Assembly: GCA_963932465.1 (NCBI GenBank)
Contig: OZ010787.1
Location: 15,488,926 to 15,552,925, forward strand
Direction of reading: 5' to 3'
Source: Maratus speciosus
Lineage: Eukaryota > Arthropoda > Arachnida > Araneae > Salticidae
DNA length: 64,000 nt
Below, in pieces: positions 12,013-23,134 of the stretch. Position numbers and translations under genes: made by a program. Numbering within the stretch: the first letter of the stretch is position 1; each line of letters starts with the position of its first letter. The notes beneath the pieces were generated by a model. That model was not told the DNA's origin, did no database searches, and was given only the letters and a program-made list of their open reading frames with translations.

Positions 12013-12756
12013 CTAGCTGACTCCCCTCTCCCTCCTTCCCGGCGTTGCCCGGGACCTTAATAATAGCCTTAAATATGCCTAAAACAAGTGTTCAACGATT
12101 TTATATTTTTAAACAACAATCTAAACGATTTATATTTCAAATGACAATCTAAACGATTTTATATATATATAAATTTATTTATTTATTGTCTGATAGCTTT
12201 GAAATTTTTTATGAGTTTATAATGTATCCGAACCCTGTGTTTAATTTCCTTGCTAAAATGTTGATATTTAGTGGCAAAAGGCCTGCGAATCGAGAGCAAA
12301 GCTTCGTGCGTATTCACGATTTCAGTTAACAATCAGAAAAGAACTCTGAAGTGGTTTCCAGAAATGAATTTCTTTGAAAAGGTAAGTATTAATATTATTA
12401 TTTAAAACCGAAGATGTATTTTTTAAACCTAGATGTACGCTTGTTATGCGTGTATGATTTGTTTTTTCGTATTTAGATTTAAAATTCCCGTTGAAAATGT
12501 TAAATATTTCGGGGGGGGGGGGGGGGATATACACAAAGAATTGGGATTTTTGAAAGTGTTAATTTTGATATTATTTTAAACGGGTTGCGGCTTTCAAAGG
12601 GAAAATGAATGTTGCTATGCTTTGGTATCTTTGGTATTTTTCGTATTTTGATAAATCGCGAAAGTGACAGAAGCGGACGGTTAAAGGTTAATATTAATAT
12701 TTTTTAAACCGGATTGCGACATTCGAGAAGAAAATGAGCGCAGGTGTGAATGGCAT

Positions 12757-13676
12757 AGGGGAAAGTAGGGGAATGGCGTTCACTTAAGGGAAAACATGAA
12801 TAGCTTGTCAAATTTAGACAAAAAAATCAATATTTTATTAACGAAGTATAACTCCAAAGCATAAGGAACAGTTTGCAATCATCTAATTTGCATAAAAGTT
12901 TAAGGAATTTTTTTATCGTTTTATTTAAATAACCATCGATTGAGCGGTAATGCCCGACATGGTAGTGTAATTACGCTCAGAGTTTAAATACAACTTTTAA
13001 GTAAGACAAAAGTCATATATGTAGTTGTGTGGGCTGTTCACACCACTGCAGACTGTTTGCGACAACTTTACACATATTGTGCACACATGTTGTGTTACAC
13101 ACATAGTGGGCTACTTTTTTTAAATTTAGGTTTTTTGATTTTCACCACTTTTTTGAAATCGTAAAATTCTTTTTGTTTAAGGACACATTAATTAAGGCGA
13201 AAATAGGGGAATAGTACCATTTCAAAAAAGTGGTGTTAATCAATAAATTTGAATTTTAAAAAAGTTTCCCGCTGGCAACACTTCTTCTGGAATTCCACGC
13301 GAGCCCCGTTACCGCCATATTGGGTTTTAATGCATTATAATTGGCGTAAAACGCACTGCAAAAATAAATAAAAGCATGAAAGTTCAGCTAAATGTATATA
13401 TTTTGTAGCCACAATGAATAAATTAATGTTTGAAAATAAGAGTGTACACTTACCTTCAAGTTAGATGCTGTACAATTTTATAATAAAACAACTGCAAACT
13501 AATAACGTGAGGACATAAAAATACTTTCCTTCCGACGGTCACTATATCCTTACTGGGAACTTACCATGAAGTTATCTAGGGGCCGGTACCGATCGCACGT
13601 TTTCAATTCTATTCTGTTTAGAGATATTGGGTGAGCGGGATTACCCTTCTGAGCGTCATTACTCTACTTTCCCTTA
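12757..13676. mobile_element. Possible nested inverted-repeat element
   Basis: The left edge reads TAGGGGAAAGTAGGGGAAT and the right edge TTACTCTACTTTCCCTTAA, which are imperfect inverse copies. Inside is a further inverted pair (CCACTTTTTTGAAAT near 13143 and ATTTCAAAAAAGTGGTG near 13220). It resembles the termini of the element at 3537-4100. Borders are approximate. Confidence 0.4.
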
Positions 13677-14437
13677 ATTGATTTTTTTCGTATTATGATT
13701 TCGGAAGCCGCAGAAAAAAATGGACTGTGCAAAAGTGAGTTTCACAAACGAATTTTTATTCAAACAGCTATTCCTATTTTTTGAAACGGGTTGCAGAATT
13801 CAAAAGGAAAATGAACGTAGGTACGGCATATGACTTTTAAAGATTGCAGAAATCGTAAAATATACTGAAACGATTCTCAGGAACCATTTTTTTAAGGGTT
13901 AACATTGATATTTTTTGAATGGATTGCAACGTTTTAAACGAAAAGTACGATCTTTAATTTGGAGTGACCGATTTTCCTATTTCGGTTAGTTAAATGAATG
14001 CGGGCTTCGAAACACGGGGAATAAAGAACACGAACTCGACTTTTCTTAATTTTTTTGAATGGATTAGTATTAATATTTTTGCAAACGGCTTGCTCCGTTA
14101 GAAAGTTTAAAGAATGTCGATGCAGCTTTGTGCCTTTCTTTATTCCCTTATTTGAATGATTCGGTATGAAATGACTCGAAGTGGCAAAAAAAAATGCTTT
14201 AAAATTTTGAATTTGCTATTTTTTGCCGAAATACGAAAAAAGTATATTACAGCCACTTAAGGAGCGTACATTTTACCTTAAAACGACACATTCTGGTTTA
14301 AAAAGTATAAATATTGGGAGAGGGGGGGGGGGGAGATACGAGGTTCGTTTGGAGAGATTTTCGTTGATGTCAACAAATTTTGAGCTTATTTAAGGTTATT
14401 ATCACGGGGCCGGCTAACGCCGGGCGGTTCAGCTAGT

Positions 14438-15245
14438 ACAGAAATAAAAATAACGTAAGCATAGTTTGCTGAAGGAGGAGGGTCACTTTTCACTACAAAC
14501 CCATAAGAGGTTATCATGCGTGACAAGATTGGCCGCTTCGCGACAAGTGTCACGCGTACGCGAAGGTTTTTAGAATCCTTGATAATCAATACCGTTAATT
14601 TTGAATAGAAAATGTTGCCTGTTTTATTCGCAGAATTTCTACAATTAAATTGGAAAAAAAAATTATTTTTTGAATTATCGGTGATAAAAGATCAAAAATT
14701 CTTTAAACGACGTTTTTTTTTTTGCGAAGGGGTTAATAGTCTAAAATGTCTCTTATATTCACACTGATGATAATACTACATCATTATTTATAAAATATAA
14801 TAAATTTACATTAAGTAAAAGTACTTTGAAACTTTTTTACATTAAAATGATATCTTATATAATAAAAACAGGGATTTTGTCCATGTGTCTTCTGCTTGTT
14901 TGTTTGTTGGTTTGACGATAATTAGGAAAGTGTATCGCCCTTATAATTTTGCAAATTTGGATAAGGACTGACAAAAACAGATCCGAATCCATCTGCAGCT
15001 GAGAATTTTCGTTTTTTGATAATTATACTAATTAGTCATTCCTTGAACAAATTCCTGGAACAAAATCTCCTTTGTATAAGCCTTCTGTTATGCTCGAGAT
15101 TTTATCAGAGATTTGTTCAATCCAAGCAACAAAACGGAAAATATTTACTCATCTTTTTGAAAAATAAAGATTTAATGAAACATTCTTTGTTATATTGGAA
15201 ATATGCAGCTTTAAGTATGGTTATGAAAATAAACTTCATATAAAC
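14438..15245. other. AT-rich non-coding DNA
   Basis: No gene is visible. A segment at about 14851 (ATCTTATATAATAAAAACAG followed by GTTTGTTTGTTGG) resembles the opening of the Helitron-like repeat at 5765, so a truncated copy may start here. Confidence 0.4.
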
Positions 15246-15412
15246 TGGGAGTTGATTTGTTGGTCAGATTTGCTGCGGTCGTCTTTTGCACATGTGGCCT
15301 AAACAGACCGGGCTCTGCATAAATGGAATTCGACCCACTACACACATACATGCATGATTGGAATTCGAACCAATCACATCTTGCATGGTAACCAGCGCGG
15401 CAATCACTAAAC
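15246..15412 (-). mobile_element. tRNA-derived SINE, family B, copy 1
   Basis: On the minus strand it starts with TAGTGATTGCCGCGCTGG (A-box region). A B box (GGTTCGAATTCC) follows, then a body with GTGGGTCGAATTCC and CCCGGTCTGTTTAGGCCAC. The second copy at 18245-18405 shares order and spacing. It is unrelated to family A in the body. Confidence 0.65.
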
Positions 15413-15429
15413 TTTAATATCACGCGTCA

Positions 15430-17045
15430 ATTTTTATGCAAGCAACAAACATAAACACCAAGATTGGATTTTTAATTAGGTACAGGACTAGGGACAAGAA
15501 CTTTTGTGGGAAGGCTGTATATTTTGAATATTATTTTAAATTTTGCGTATAGTGGATTTCACGTATAATGAAGTTATAAGAGAGTTTGATATTTTAAAAT
15601 TAATAAAAATATATTAACGTATTTCTGTTTTCAGAGTTTTTCTTTCTTTCCCCCCCCCCCCTCTTATAATAATGGTTTAAGTTTAAACTAGCTCGCCAGG
15701 AGTAAAATCAGACATTGGAGGCCTGGAGCAGAGGCGAGATGGGTCCTCTGCATATCCTGCATATAATGTATATATATGGGGCATTCTCACAATCTTTGAC
15801 GTTCAGGAATAAAAATTTGGTGAAATTAAACTTGCTAAAATAACATTTTAATCAGATAGACGAATGCCTTAAAGATTCAAAATAAAGAAAAAATAGTCAG
15901 CAGCGAAATTTTTTTTATTTAACTGAGATTTATGTTAAACTTGCGAGTTTAATTTTCTTTACCATTTTACTACTAAAACTTTTTATTTTCTTCTAAATTT
16001 TTACTTATAATGAATTTGCATAGTACCCACAGAAAATTCAAATAAGAAATAATAACAATGTAGTATTTTTAGTACAAAATTTTAGTATAACATTGTATTA
16101 AATGGGTGTTAAAGAAGGGACGGTAAGGTAAAAAAAGGGGACGGTATAGGAAAAAAGGGACGGTAAGGATGGAACGGTAAGGAAAATTGCCACCTATTTT
16201 AGGCATCATGTTAAGACTAAGTGGTAGCCACAATGTTGATTGATTTTTAGAAACAGTTATTTACATTGGATTAAATTAAAAAAAAAATTAATTTACCTCG
16301 AAAAGTGCAGGAATAAACCTTGGGGAGGTAAGAGTACCAATAAAGGCACGATGCTTGAAATTCATATTTAAATGCTGATTTAAATTTTGCAGTAAATTTC
16401 CTATCAAAGAATTTTAGACATTCTTTCTCTAGCATACTTCTGCATGAGAAAAAACTTGAAAAAAATTTTGTGGCTGCATCTGAAGTGATTTTCTGTATCA
16501 TTTTAGAAGAGGGACAGTAAGGAATCTAAAACCCAGGGACAGAGTTTAAAAAATAATAACAACCCTAAAAATGTGTGTAGTTTAATTTTTTTGCTACATA
16601 TTTATATAAAACAATAACTCCAGTTTAGGAAAAAAATTACATCGAATTACTTTTATTGAAACAATTTTATACAGACAGTTCCAAACTTCAAAATCAACAT
16701 CAGGGACACGGGTCGGTATAGGAGTGTTCCTGGTATTTGGACCCCCAACATCGTCCAAAACTTATTTATCTCGTTAATATTGTTATGCAATCATGCTATG
16801 GGATGTTCCCCAGTATATGAAATAAAAAAACCCCACAAGAACATGTAGTAAAATAAAAATTATTATTCAGGGACATAAAAGTCAAAAGATTGTCAGAATG
16901 GCCCCATATGCGAAATACAAAATTGGTCTTCACGGGGCTTTTTTCGGCTTAGGACCCGATTCAACTGTACCCCTTATCACCCTCTGTGCATGTCCCTGTC
17001 ATTTGCGTAATAATATTTTAGCGAAAGTACTTTTTTGGTACTTCG
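15430..17045. repeat. Repeat C, copy 1 (longer copy)
   Basis: Segments match 19210-19705 in the same order: TTTTGAATATTATTTTAAAT, AATATATTAACGTATTTCTG, GCTCGCCAGG, CATATCCTG.ATATAATGTA, then GACCCGATTCAACTGTACCC and CGTAATAATATTTTAGC. This copy carries about 1 kb between the two conserved blocks that the other lacks. That inner part includes a short GGGACGGTAAGG cluster. No reading frame is supported. Confidence 0.65.
16112..16182. repeat. GGGACGGTAAGG short tandem cluster
   Basis: Four variants of GGGACGGTAAGG or GGAACGGTAAGG are separated by A-runs within about 70 bp. A related GGGACAGTAAGG lies near 16511. Confidence 0.7.
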
Positions 17046-17647
17046 TATATTAATCAATGACATTTAAACAGATTGCGTAAGATATGTCGAATCCAGAGGG
17101 TCAAAGAATGTCTTATTTTGGACCTATAATTTTCTAAATCAAGTCGATGACTATTAAGGTAAAATTCCATATCCTTTGGACTTTAATGTACTCAAATTTA
17201 TGGTACTCAAATCCAACCTGCGTACTTTCTGACTCATTTTTAAATTAATTTTTGCTCTTAAACGCATACAATTTGCAGATTCTCTTATTCAGAAACTATA
17301 TAATTTGCCGTATGGGTCGATTTTTTTTTATAAAGGAAAATATATTTCAAAAAATGCTTCAAAGGGGGAATTTTGAACCGAATTTCTGGAAGAGATAGGG
17401 CTGGAAACGAAAAAAAACATAGTCGTACTGAGAAAATAATTGTTTATAAATCAAGTTCTAATTAATTGAACGAAAAAAAAAACACAGATCGCTTATAAAT
17501 CTCTTGAAAAATCACATCAGCAAGTTTCATGCTTTTACTTTTTAAAATCAGCCTGAAAATGTGTCAGAAAATTTCGAGTTGTTGAGCATGGAAAAATATT
17601 TTTTGAATAGCGCCTTAAGTGTAATTATGAAAGTAATCTTCACATAC
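17046..17647. other. AT-rich non-coding DNA
   Basis: I see nothing supportable in this stretch. Confidence 0.45.
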
Positions 17648-17826
17648 TAGATTAATTTTAACACAATTATTCAAATTGGTAAATAAATCATATTAGATGT
17701 AAATTTCCAATTGGGCAAAAAATGTCCGGACCGGGATTCGAACCAGGGATCTCCTGGCTGAAGCCGCCAGTGCTCTGCCATCTGAGCTATCCCAGGCGAA
17801 TCTGGTGGAACTTTTTCACCCAGCTA
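17648..17826 (-). mobile_element. SINE family A, copy 3
   Basis: This is a near full-length minus-strand copy with leader, A box, anticodon-like stem, B box (GGTTCGAATCCC) and the body ending TTAATCTAGT. It matches 1335-1513 over its whole length. Confidence 0.75.
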
Positions 17827-17924
17827 ACCTTAATGATTACAGCATCTGGTCTGAAACCTGGTTCAGCTCAACAGAATGAATCTCAGGTAATGGAACTCCA
17901 GAAATCGCTGGATATGAAATTACA
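17827..17924 (+). other. Coding-like segment trapped between two SINEs
   Basis: About 98 bp between two SINE-A copies look unlike the neighbourhood: better base balance and one open frame with plausible composition. That frame translates to a Gln/Ser/Leu-rich stretch containing SGLKPGSAQQNESQVMELQ. It also contains an acceptor-like TGATTACAG and a donor-like CAGGTAATG. I do not recognise the protein. It could be a fragment of an exon or cDNA carried between SINEs, or chance. Nothing else of a gene is seen around it. Confidence 0.25.
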
Positions 17925-18100
17925 CTAGATTAATTTTAACACAATTATTCTAATTGGTAAATACATCATATTAGATGTAAATTTCCAACTGGACGAAAAA
18001 TGTCCGGACCAGGATTCGAACCAGGGATCTCCTGGCTGAAGCCGCCAGTGCTCTGCCATCTGAGCTATACCGGACGAATCTGGTGGAACTTTCTGTTGGA
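17925..18100 (-). mobile_element. SINE family A, copy 4
   Basis: A minus-strand copy with the full head and body. Its leader is disrupted after the ATCTGGTGGAACTTTC segment, where it runs into the inverted copy that follows. Confidence 0.75.
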
Positions 18101-18104
18101 ACTT

Positions 18105-18240
18105 AGCTGGGTGAAAAAGTTCCACCAGATTCGTCCGGGATAGCTCAGATGGCAGAACACTGGCGGCTTCAGCCAGGAGATCCCTGGTTCAAATCCTGGT
18201 CCGGACATTTTGCGTCCAGTTGGAAATTTACATCTAATAT
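18105..18240 (+). mobile_element. SINE family A, copy 5 (plus strand)
   Basis: It starts with the leader AGCTGGGTGAAAAAGTTCC. The tRNA-like head is intact in outline: acceptor-like GTCCGGG pairing with TCCGGAC, D arm GCTC/GAGC-like, and B box GGTTCAAATCC. The body ends at about CATCTAATAT. With the preceding copy it forms a head-to-head inverted dimer. Confidence 0.75.
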
Positions 18241-18244
18241 AATC

Positions 18245-18405
18245 TTCACATAATTGGGGAGTTGGTTAGGCTCCGGGGTCAAATTTAACATATGTGGTCT
18301 AAACAGACCGGGATCTCCATTTAAAGTGAAATCCGACCCACTATACATCAATGCATGATTGGGATTCGAACTATGCACCTCTTATGAAGTAGCCAGCGCG
18401 GGAAT
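18245..18405 (-). mobile_element. SINE family B, copy 2
   Basis: On the minus strand it carries TAGTGATTCCCGCGCTGGC, the B box AGTTCGAATCCC, AGTGGGTCGGATTTC and CCCGGTCTGTTTAGACC. This matches the copy at 15246-15412. Confidence 0.65.
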
Positions 18406-18870
18406 CACTATAGACAAGCATGTGGGCTTGAATCTGATCAAAATACTTTGAACAACGAATCATTTTAATCATAGAAAATCAATAGGTGTCTTTATTTTTC
18501 ATTCAGAAATAAAGTTTTAAGTCTATTGCGCTTTAAAATTTGAACTCTGAATTTAACTACTTAAAAAGCTCCAATAAAGTACATTTTTCTGGAACCTATT
18601 TTGAATGAGGGGGCATCAGGCCCCTAACCCACCTTATACTGTTTGGACATACCAGATACTTCTCCGCACTCTGGCATTAAAACATCCTTTTTACTAAATT
18701 AATTCAGTTTTTGTGCAAGAAATTTATATATCAGCATTAATATAATTTTTATTAGAATGGTGAGAATAATCTGTTGCTAGGTGGGGCCCGTGTTTTCGTG
18801 ATTATGGCCCCGGGTCGTTTTTTCATGATCAGAAATATGGTCAGCAAAAATACGTCGTCAAGTAAACTAA
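18406..18870. other. Non-coding DNA
   Basis: No gene is visible. GGTGGGGCCCGTG and GGCCCCGGGTCG near 18780-18815 look like a degraded transposon end but cannot be bordered. Confidence 0.4.
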
Positions 18871-19169
18871 CCTTTAACCGATGTCATATAAAATGTCACA
18901 TAACTAGTGTGAAGCGGTCTGTAAGACCGCTCCATTGAAAGATGAATAAGAGTCGCATTTAACTCATAGGATGTTGTTTTTGTACTAAACTTTTTGCACA
19001 GGACTGTTATAATTAACATTCACCTATTCAAAAGTCTCTGGTGATAATACAAAAGTTCAAAACAAAACAAAATTTCAGTAGTGTTTGTAGATAAACTGAA
19101 ATTTGCAAGTTAAACTATGAAAATTGAAAAAAATCACCGGTCTGTGAGACCGGTAACATCAGCTAAAGG
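18871..19169. mobile_element. piggyBac-type TTAA MITE, family 2, copy 1
   Basis: The termini CCTTTAACCGATG and CATCAGCTAAAGG are imperfect inverted repeats. TTAA follows the right end, and the left site is mutated to CTAA. Two short hairpins lie inside near the ends: AGCGGTCTGTAAGACCGCT and CCGGTCTGTGAGACCGG. It aligns throughout with 30274-30571. Confidence 0.75.
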
Positions 19170-19209
19170 TTAAAGGAAATTTGGGAAGTAACAAGTAACT
19201 TTAACAATA

Positions 19210-19705
19210 TATTTCAATTTTTACTCTACGCAGCAAATATGACCAGCAAGATTTGATTTTTCATTAGGCACAGTAGGTACAGGCTAGAAATTTTGAGGGA
19301 AGATGGTAGATTTTGAATATTATTTTAAATTTTACGTATAGCGAATTTCGTGCATAATGAAACTGTAAGTGAGTTTTATATTTTAAAAGATACTAATAAA
19401 AATATATTAACGTATTTCTGTTTTCAGAGTTCTTTCTTTTTTGTCCTTATCTTATAATATTGAATTTAGTATAATCTCGCTCGCCAGGGCCAGAAGCAAA
19501 AATTGGAGGCCAGGAACAGAGGTGAGATGGTTATGGGCCCTCTTGCATATCCTGTATATAATGTATGCATATACTTAGTAAGAAATAGTTCCTCATGTGG
19601 CCCTTTTCAGTTTAGGGCCCGATGCAACTGTACCCCCTGTCTCCCATTGTGCCTGTCCCCGTCACTCGCACAATAATATTTTAGCTAAAATAATTACTGA
19701 AGTAC
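19210..19705. repeat. Repeat C, copy 2 (shorter copy)
   Basis: It matches the first ~350 bp of 15430-17045 and then jumps to the matching GCCCGATGCAACTGTACCCC block. The middle of copy 1 is absent, either deleted here or inserted there. Confidence 0.65.
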
Positions 19706-20268
19706 CAATACAATGCCTAGTACCAATACAATGCCCAATGAGATATGGGGTTCGCAATGAGACATGAGAGAAACATTGAACTAAGCGATGATCCCTTTTT
19801 GCCTCAAGGCATAGACATGGCGGCCGGCTATCTGAGAAGAAGACAGGAAGTTCCGGAATATTTGCAACATGGATTGACCATTTCACACCTTTTATAGTCG
19901 TCTCAATAGGACTTTTCCTGTACCTTTGTGGGAAATCTTCTAAACTACACTTCTGGGAAATGTTTTTCATCTTGTAAAGAAAAACAGTATGACCAAGTTA
20001 AGATTTGGAACATTATAAAATTCCTGCGTTTGTTCCATCTGAAACCGGGCCCCTGAGAAGTTGCCCACTGTGCTCCCCTCTCACCAGCCCTGATTGCATG
20101 AATCGTCTTGACGACGTAGGCCAAACGTATCATAGACTTGTTAAACGCGTAGACCAACGAAATTTCCGGAGTTCATGTGCACAGTAGGAGTCATAAGGAA
20201 CGGACAGGTTTTTCCTCGGGTTTTTCTTGCTGATCCACAGTAATTCGACCAACAGTGACGTCAGCTGC
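19706..20268. other. Non-coding DNA related to the 26.9-27.6 kb foldback family
   Basis: No gene frame is convincing. The part from about 20135 (GTAGACCAACG, then TGTGCACAGTAGGAGTCATAA and GTGACGTCAGCTGCCC) matches pieces at 26960-27005 and 27576-27594. CTCACCAGCCCTG near 20080 resembles a transposon terminus. Confidence 0.4.
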
Positions 20269-20562
20269 CCTAAGGGCACCGCCCCCTCAATACTAGGCCT
20301 GAGCGCTGACACAAAATTGGCGGCTGTCGAAGGCGGATTTCTTTCAGCATGTGTACGGTCCCATAAATATTCGTACCAATAACTTTTTAAAGTTTTTTCC
20401 GCTTAATTTTTCTGAGATTAAACAAGTCAAAGAAATCCTTAATAAAATACTGGTATCAAAGTTTAAGGGACCGTACCTACATTAAAAAAAATCCGCCTTC
20501 GACAGCCGCCATTTTTGGGTCAGCGCTCAGGCCTAGTATTCAGGGGGCGGTGCTAAGGGAAT
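20269..20562. mobile_element. Foldback element, ~95-bp arms
   Basis: The left arm (GCACCGCCCCCTCAATACTA, then GGCCTGAGCGCTGAC and GGCGGCTGTCGAAGGCGGAT) recurs inverted at 20462-20562. The arms are separated by about 100 bp. They are clearly more GC-rich than their surroundings. Borders lie near TAAGGG; the duplication is not resolved. Confidence 0.7.
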
Positions 20563-20895
20563 GTGATAAACAGCATTTTTTTTCCATGAATGCGAACTAA
20601 AATTATCGTCACTGTATCCTTCCGCGCTGACCGCTGGAAATCATGTTGGAAAATAAGACGACAGATCTCCTGTAATATATGGTGCTCAGTGAATCGAACT
20701 CGTTCAAGCAAGTATCGCTAAGTTCTGGTATTGAAACTGTCTAGGTTTGTCATAGTTTGGAAAAACACGTCTGTCTAAGCACAGTACAAAAGCATCACTG
20801 TTAAAAACCTGCAGCAAAATGTCCATAGTTATACTACGTTCGCATTGAGATAGTTGAGTCACTTAATTTTTTTGGAAAGGGAGACCCGGAATTAG

Positions 20896-21085
20896 CAGTG
20901 TTGAATTCAGGGGGTGGCCCGGGGGGGGACATTCCCCCCCGGAGCAATGAGATGTCCCCCCCCGGAAGATTTGAGATTTTGTGTTTTCAATGGTCAAAAA
21001 GTGCAATTTCCCCCCCGGAAGTCTATAATGTCCCCCCGGAGCCACAGAAATCCCTCCCGGAGAAAAGTGTCTGAATTCAACACTG
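20896..21085. mobile_element. hAT MITE with 15-bp inverted termini
   Basis: The termini CAGTGTTGAATTCAG and CTGAATTCAACACTG are perfect inverted repeats. Flanks GGAATTAG (20888-20895) and GGAATTAA (21086-21093) form an 8-bp duplication with one change. The interior is rich in CCCCCCCGGA blocks and has no coding frame. Confidence 0.8.
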
Positions 21086-21353
21086 GGAATTAAGCTTCAC
21101 CTGTTCACATTTCCAAAAGTTTTAGAAGACTTAACTTATGTTAAATTTGTAACTACAACTTCTAACTGTACATAGCTTATTATTGTTTTTATTCTTTGCG
21201 GTGTGTTAATTAAATAAACGATTCAAAAGGATCATTCGAAATAGCTGAGTAATTATTTGTAGAACTCAACTCTAATTTTAATAACAGTTTCAAATAAGAA
21301 AACGAGTTCAGCAGACAGATTTACACTGAACTCATAATTAAGAGAGTATCAAA

Positions 21354-21480
21354 AGTCATGGAGGAATGAGATAGATGGAGGTGCAGTATGCTACAAAAAA
21401 GGTTTGCAATATGAAACGATTTATCGCTCAAATTTAAACGTCCACAGAAGGCCCAAACAAAACAAGCACGTGGAAGGGAT
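21354..21480. repeat. Dispersed repeat D, copy 1
   Basis: It matches 49018-49145 through GAGATAGATGGAG.TGCAGTA, GTTTGCAATA, TATCGCTCA.ATTTAAA and GGCCCAAACAAAACAAGCA. No stable frame is shared between the copies, so its class is unknown. Confidence 0.55.
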
Positions 21481-21880
21481 TTTGTATTAATAAGACGATT
21501 TCAAAGAGAGGAGTTACAGCTGAAGTATATTTTAAGAAAAAATGGTGCATTTTTTAAAAGGTCTTTGTTGTATTGTTAGTTATTAAAATAAATGTTTGCT
21601 TTTAAAATAATTGGAATTGGAAAATTAGCAATAATAAAATGTCAAAATAAAATAAAATATTGAAAACATTTGTTATGAACTAAAAATTGTATTATTAAAA
21701 GTTTTCTTCTTTACAGTAATTTTTAACACTTTCCAACATAGATGAATAATTTTTATGACTTCGGTTTGTCTGGCCTTCTGGCCGAGCTCTAACTCTTGTA
21801 AATATGCTCAGATCACCCTGCCTTTTTTTATATGTTATAAACGTTTACTATAGCGTGATCGCTATTGAAAAAAAAAATGT
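21481..21880. other. AT-rich non-coding DNA
   Basis: I see nothing in this stretch. Confidence 0.45.
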
Positions 21881-22560
21881 GTAGCACTTATAGTTAGTTC
21901 GTTTGCATGGACGGGGTCAAAAGTATTATTTTACATTAAGGTCAATGGGAAAAATCTCGTTTCAAGTTCATTTTAATGATGTTAGACAATTAAAAACATA
22001 AAGAAATTGATATGCATTTATAAATTGCAGTAAAAAATGCATTTTGTAGAATATAGGGTTTGCAAAGCATTTATTATTCATTTACAGGGCCACACAAAAG
22101 AATTCCGATGTATAATGATATATGGGGGGGGGGGGCTGTTTGCTTATGTTATGTTACTCAAATACAACGAAATAGACATAAATTACTCGGATTTACTACA
22201 ATGTACTTGCTGTGAAATATGATGTGCATAGGATTTATCGTTCATTTAAATCCTACACACACAAAAGATTCGGATACAGTACTGTATATCTAAAGTACTC
22301 TATATTATTGATAATTGCTGGAAGGCTATATTATTTATAGTATGCTTGTTTAAGCTTAGCTTAATTTTTACTTGCTGTGTGATGTGTATAAATGCAATAG
22401 ATCATATACAAAAAATAGTAAGCATGGGGAAGTATCAGCGTGAATAACAGGGCGGTTTTTAATAGAGTTAAGCACTTTCTAGTTGAGCTATATTCAGTAT
22501 ACTAAGATATATTTGCATAATATAAATATAATCATGTACACGACCATACAAAAAACTGGA
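21881..22560. repeat. Dispersed repeat E, cluster 1
   Basis: Degenerate units of ~190 bp contain GTAGCACTTAT, a CACACAAAAGAATTCCGATG-like core and ATATGGGG. Related units occur at 33780-34440, 38570-38960 and 44430-44480. A G12 run sits at 22124-22135. Confidence 0.5.
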
Positions 22561-22885
22561 TACTTAGTTTCTTAAGGATAATATTATCTTAAAGTCTTAT
22601 TTGAGTAGTTTTAACAATGTCTTAACAATAGCCTGAATTAAATTTCATCTTAATATGTGGTGCTTATAAAAATCTGTTGGTAATATACAGGACTGTACAA
22701 AAAATTCAAGTATTTTCCGCATATTTGTAGAAATTTCCGGAAAATCTGTTGGTAATACACAGGACTATAAAAAAAATTCAAGATTGGTAGATATGTCTGA
22801 CGGTAAATTCCTACTATGAACTTTCTTACTAAACTAAGTTTTAGCATACAATATAGAATTCAAATCGGGAGATTAACCCTCGGAC
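22561..22885. other. Non-coding DNA with a short duplication
   Basis: AAATCTGTTGGTAAT.ACAGGA followed by AAAAATTCAAG occurs twice (near 22670 and 22738). No gene is visible. Confidence 0.5.
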
Positions 22886-23121
22886 TATATAAGCAGATAA
22901 ATAAAAAACGTTTATAGCTCCAAAACACTTTCACTCGTTTCAAAATAGTTTCGATAGCCGTTGCATACCGTCATAAGAGCAAAGAGTGATTCTTTGCACT
23001 GACGATGATGCGCTATGACTACTGAAACTAGTTTGGAACAAGTGAAAGCTCTTTGGTACCATAAACGTTGTTTTTTTATCTACATATATTGTACTGCGCC
23101 AAGTAATTTCTTATTGTAATT
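22886..23121. mobile_element. Foldback element flanked by 13-bp direct repeats
   Basis: The arms ATAAAAAACGTTTATAG, CTTTCACTCGTTTCAAA and TAGTTTCGATAG recur inverted at 23005-23085. Both sides are flanked by TTAACCCTCGGAC (22873-22885 and 23122-23134), compatible with a long target-site duplication. The right arm contains CACTGACGATGATGC...CTGAAAC, a motif order also seen at 42818-43122. Confidence 0.5.
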
Positions 23122-23134
23122 TAACCCTCGGACA

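Larger units (their letters stand above)
11061..14437. mobile_element. Repeat element with ACTAGCTGA termini, interrupted by a hAT insertion
   Basis: The outer ends are ACTAGCTGA (11061) and its inverse TCAGCTAGT (ending 14437). Just inside are CCCGGCGTTGCCCGGG (near 12040) and GGCCGGCTAACGCCGGG (near 14408), also inverted. The interior at 12100-14300 holds diverged segments with AACGGGTTGCGGCTTTC, GAAAATGAA and TTAATATT.ATATTTTTT, repeated several times. A 943-bp hAT-like element splits it after the first nine bases. No protein frame is seen. Confidence 0.55.

Noticed and set aside
18128..18200. Functional tRNA gene
   Set aside because: Cloverleaf-like pairing exists, but the base before the anticodon is G, the T stem has a mismatch, and it is embedded in a longer repeated SINE unit present five times.
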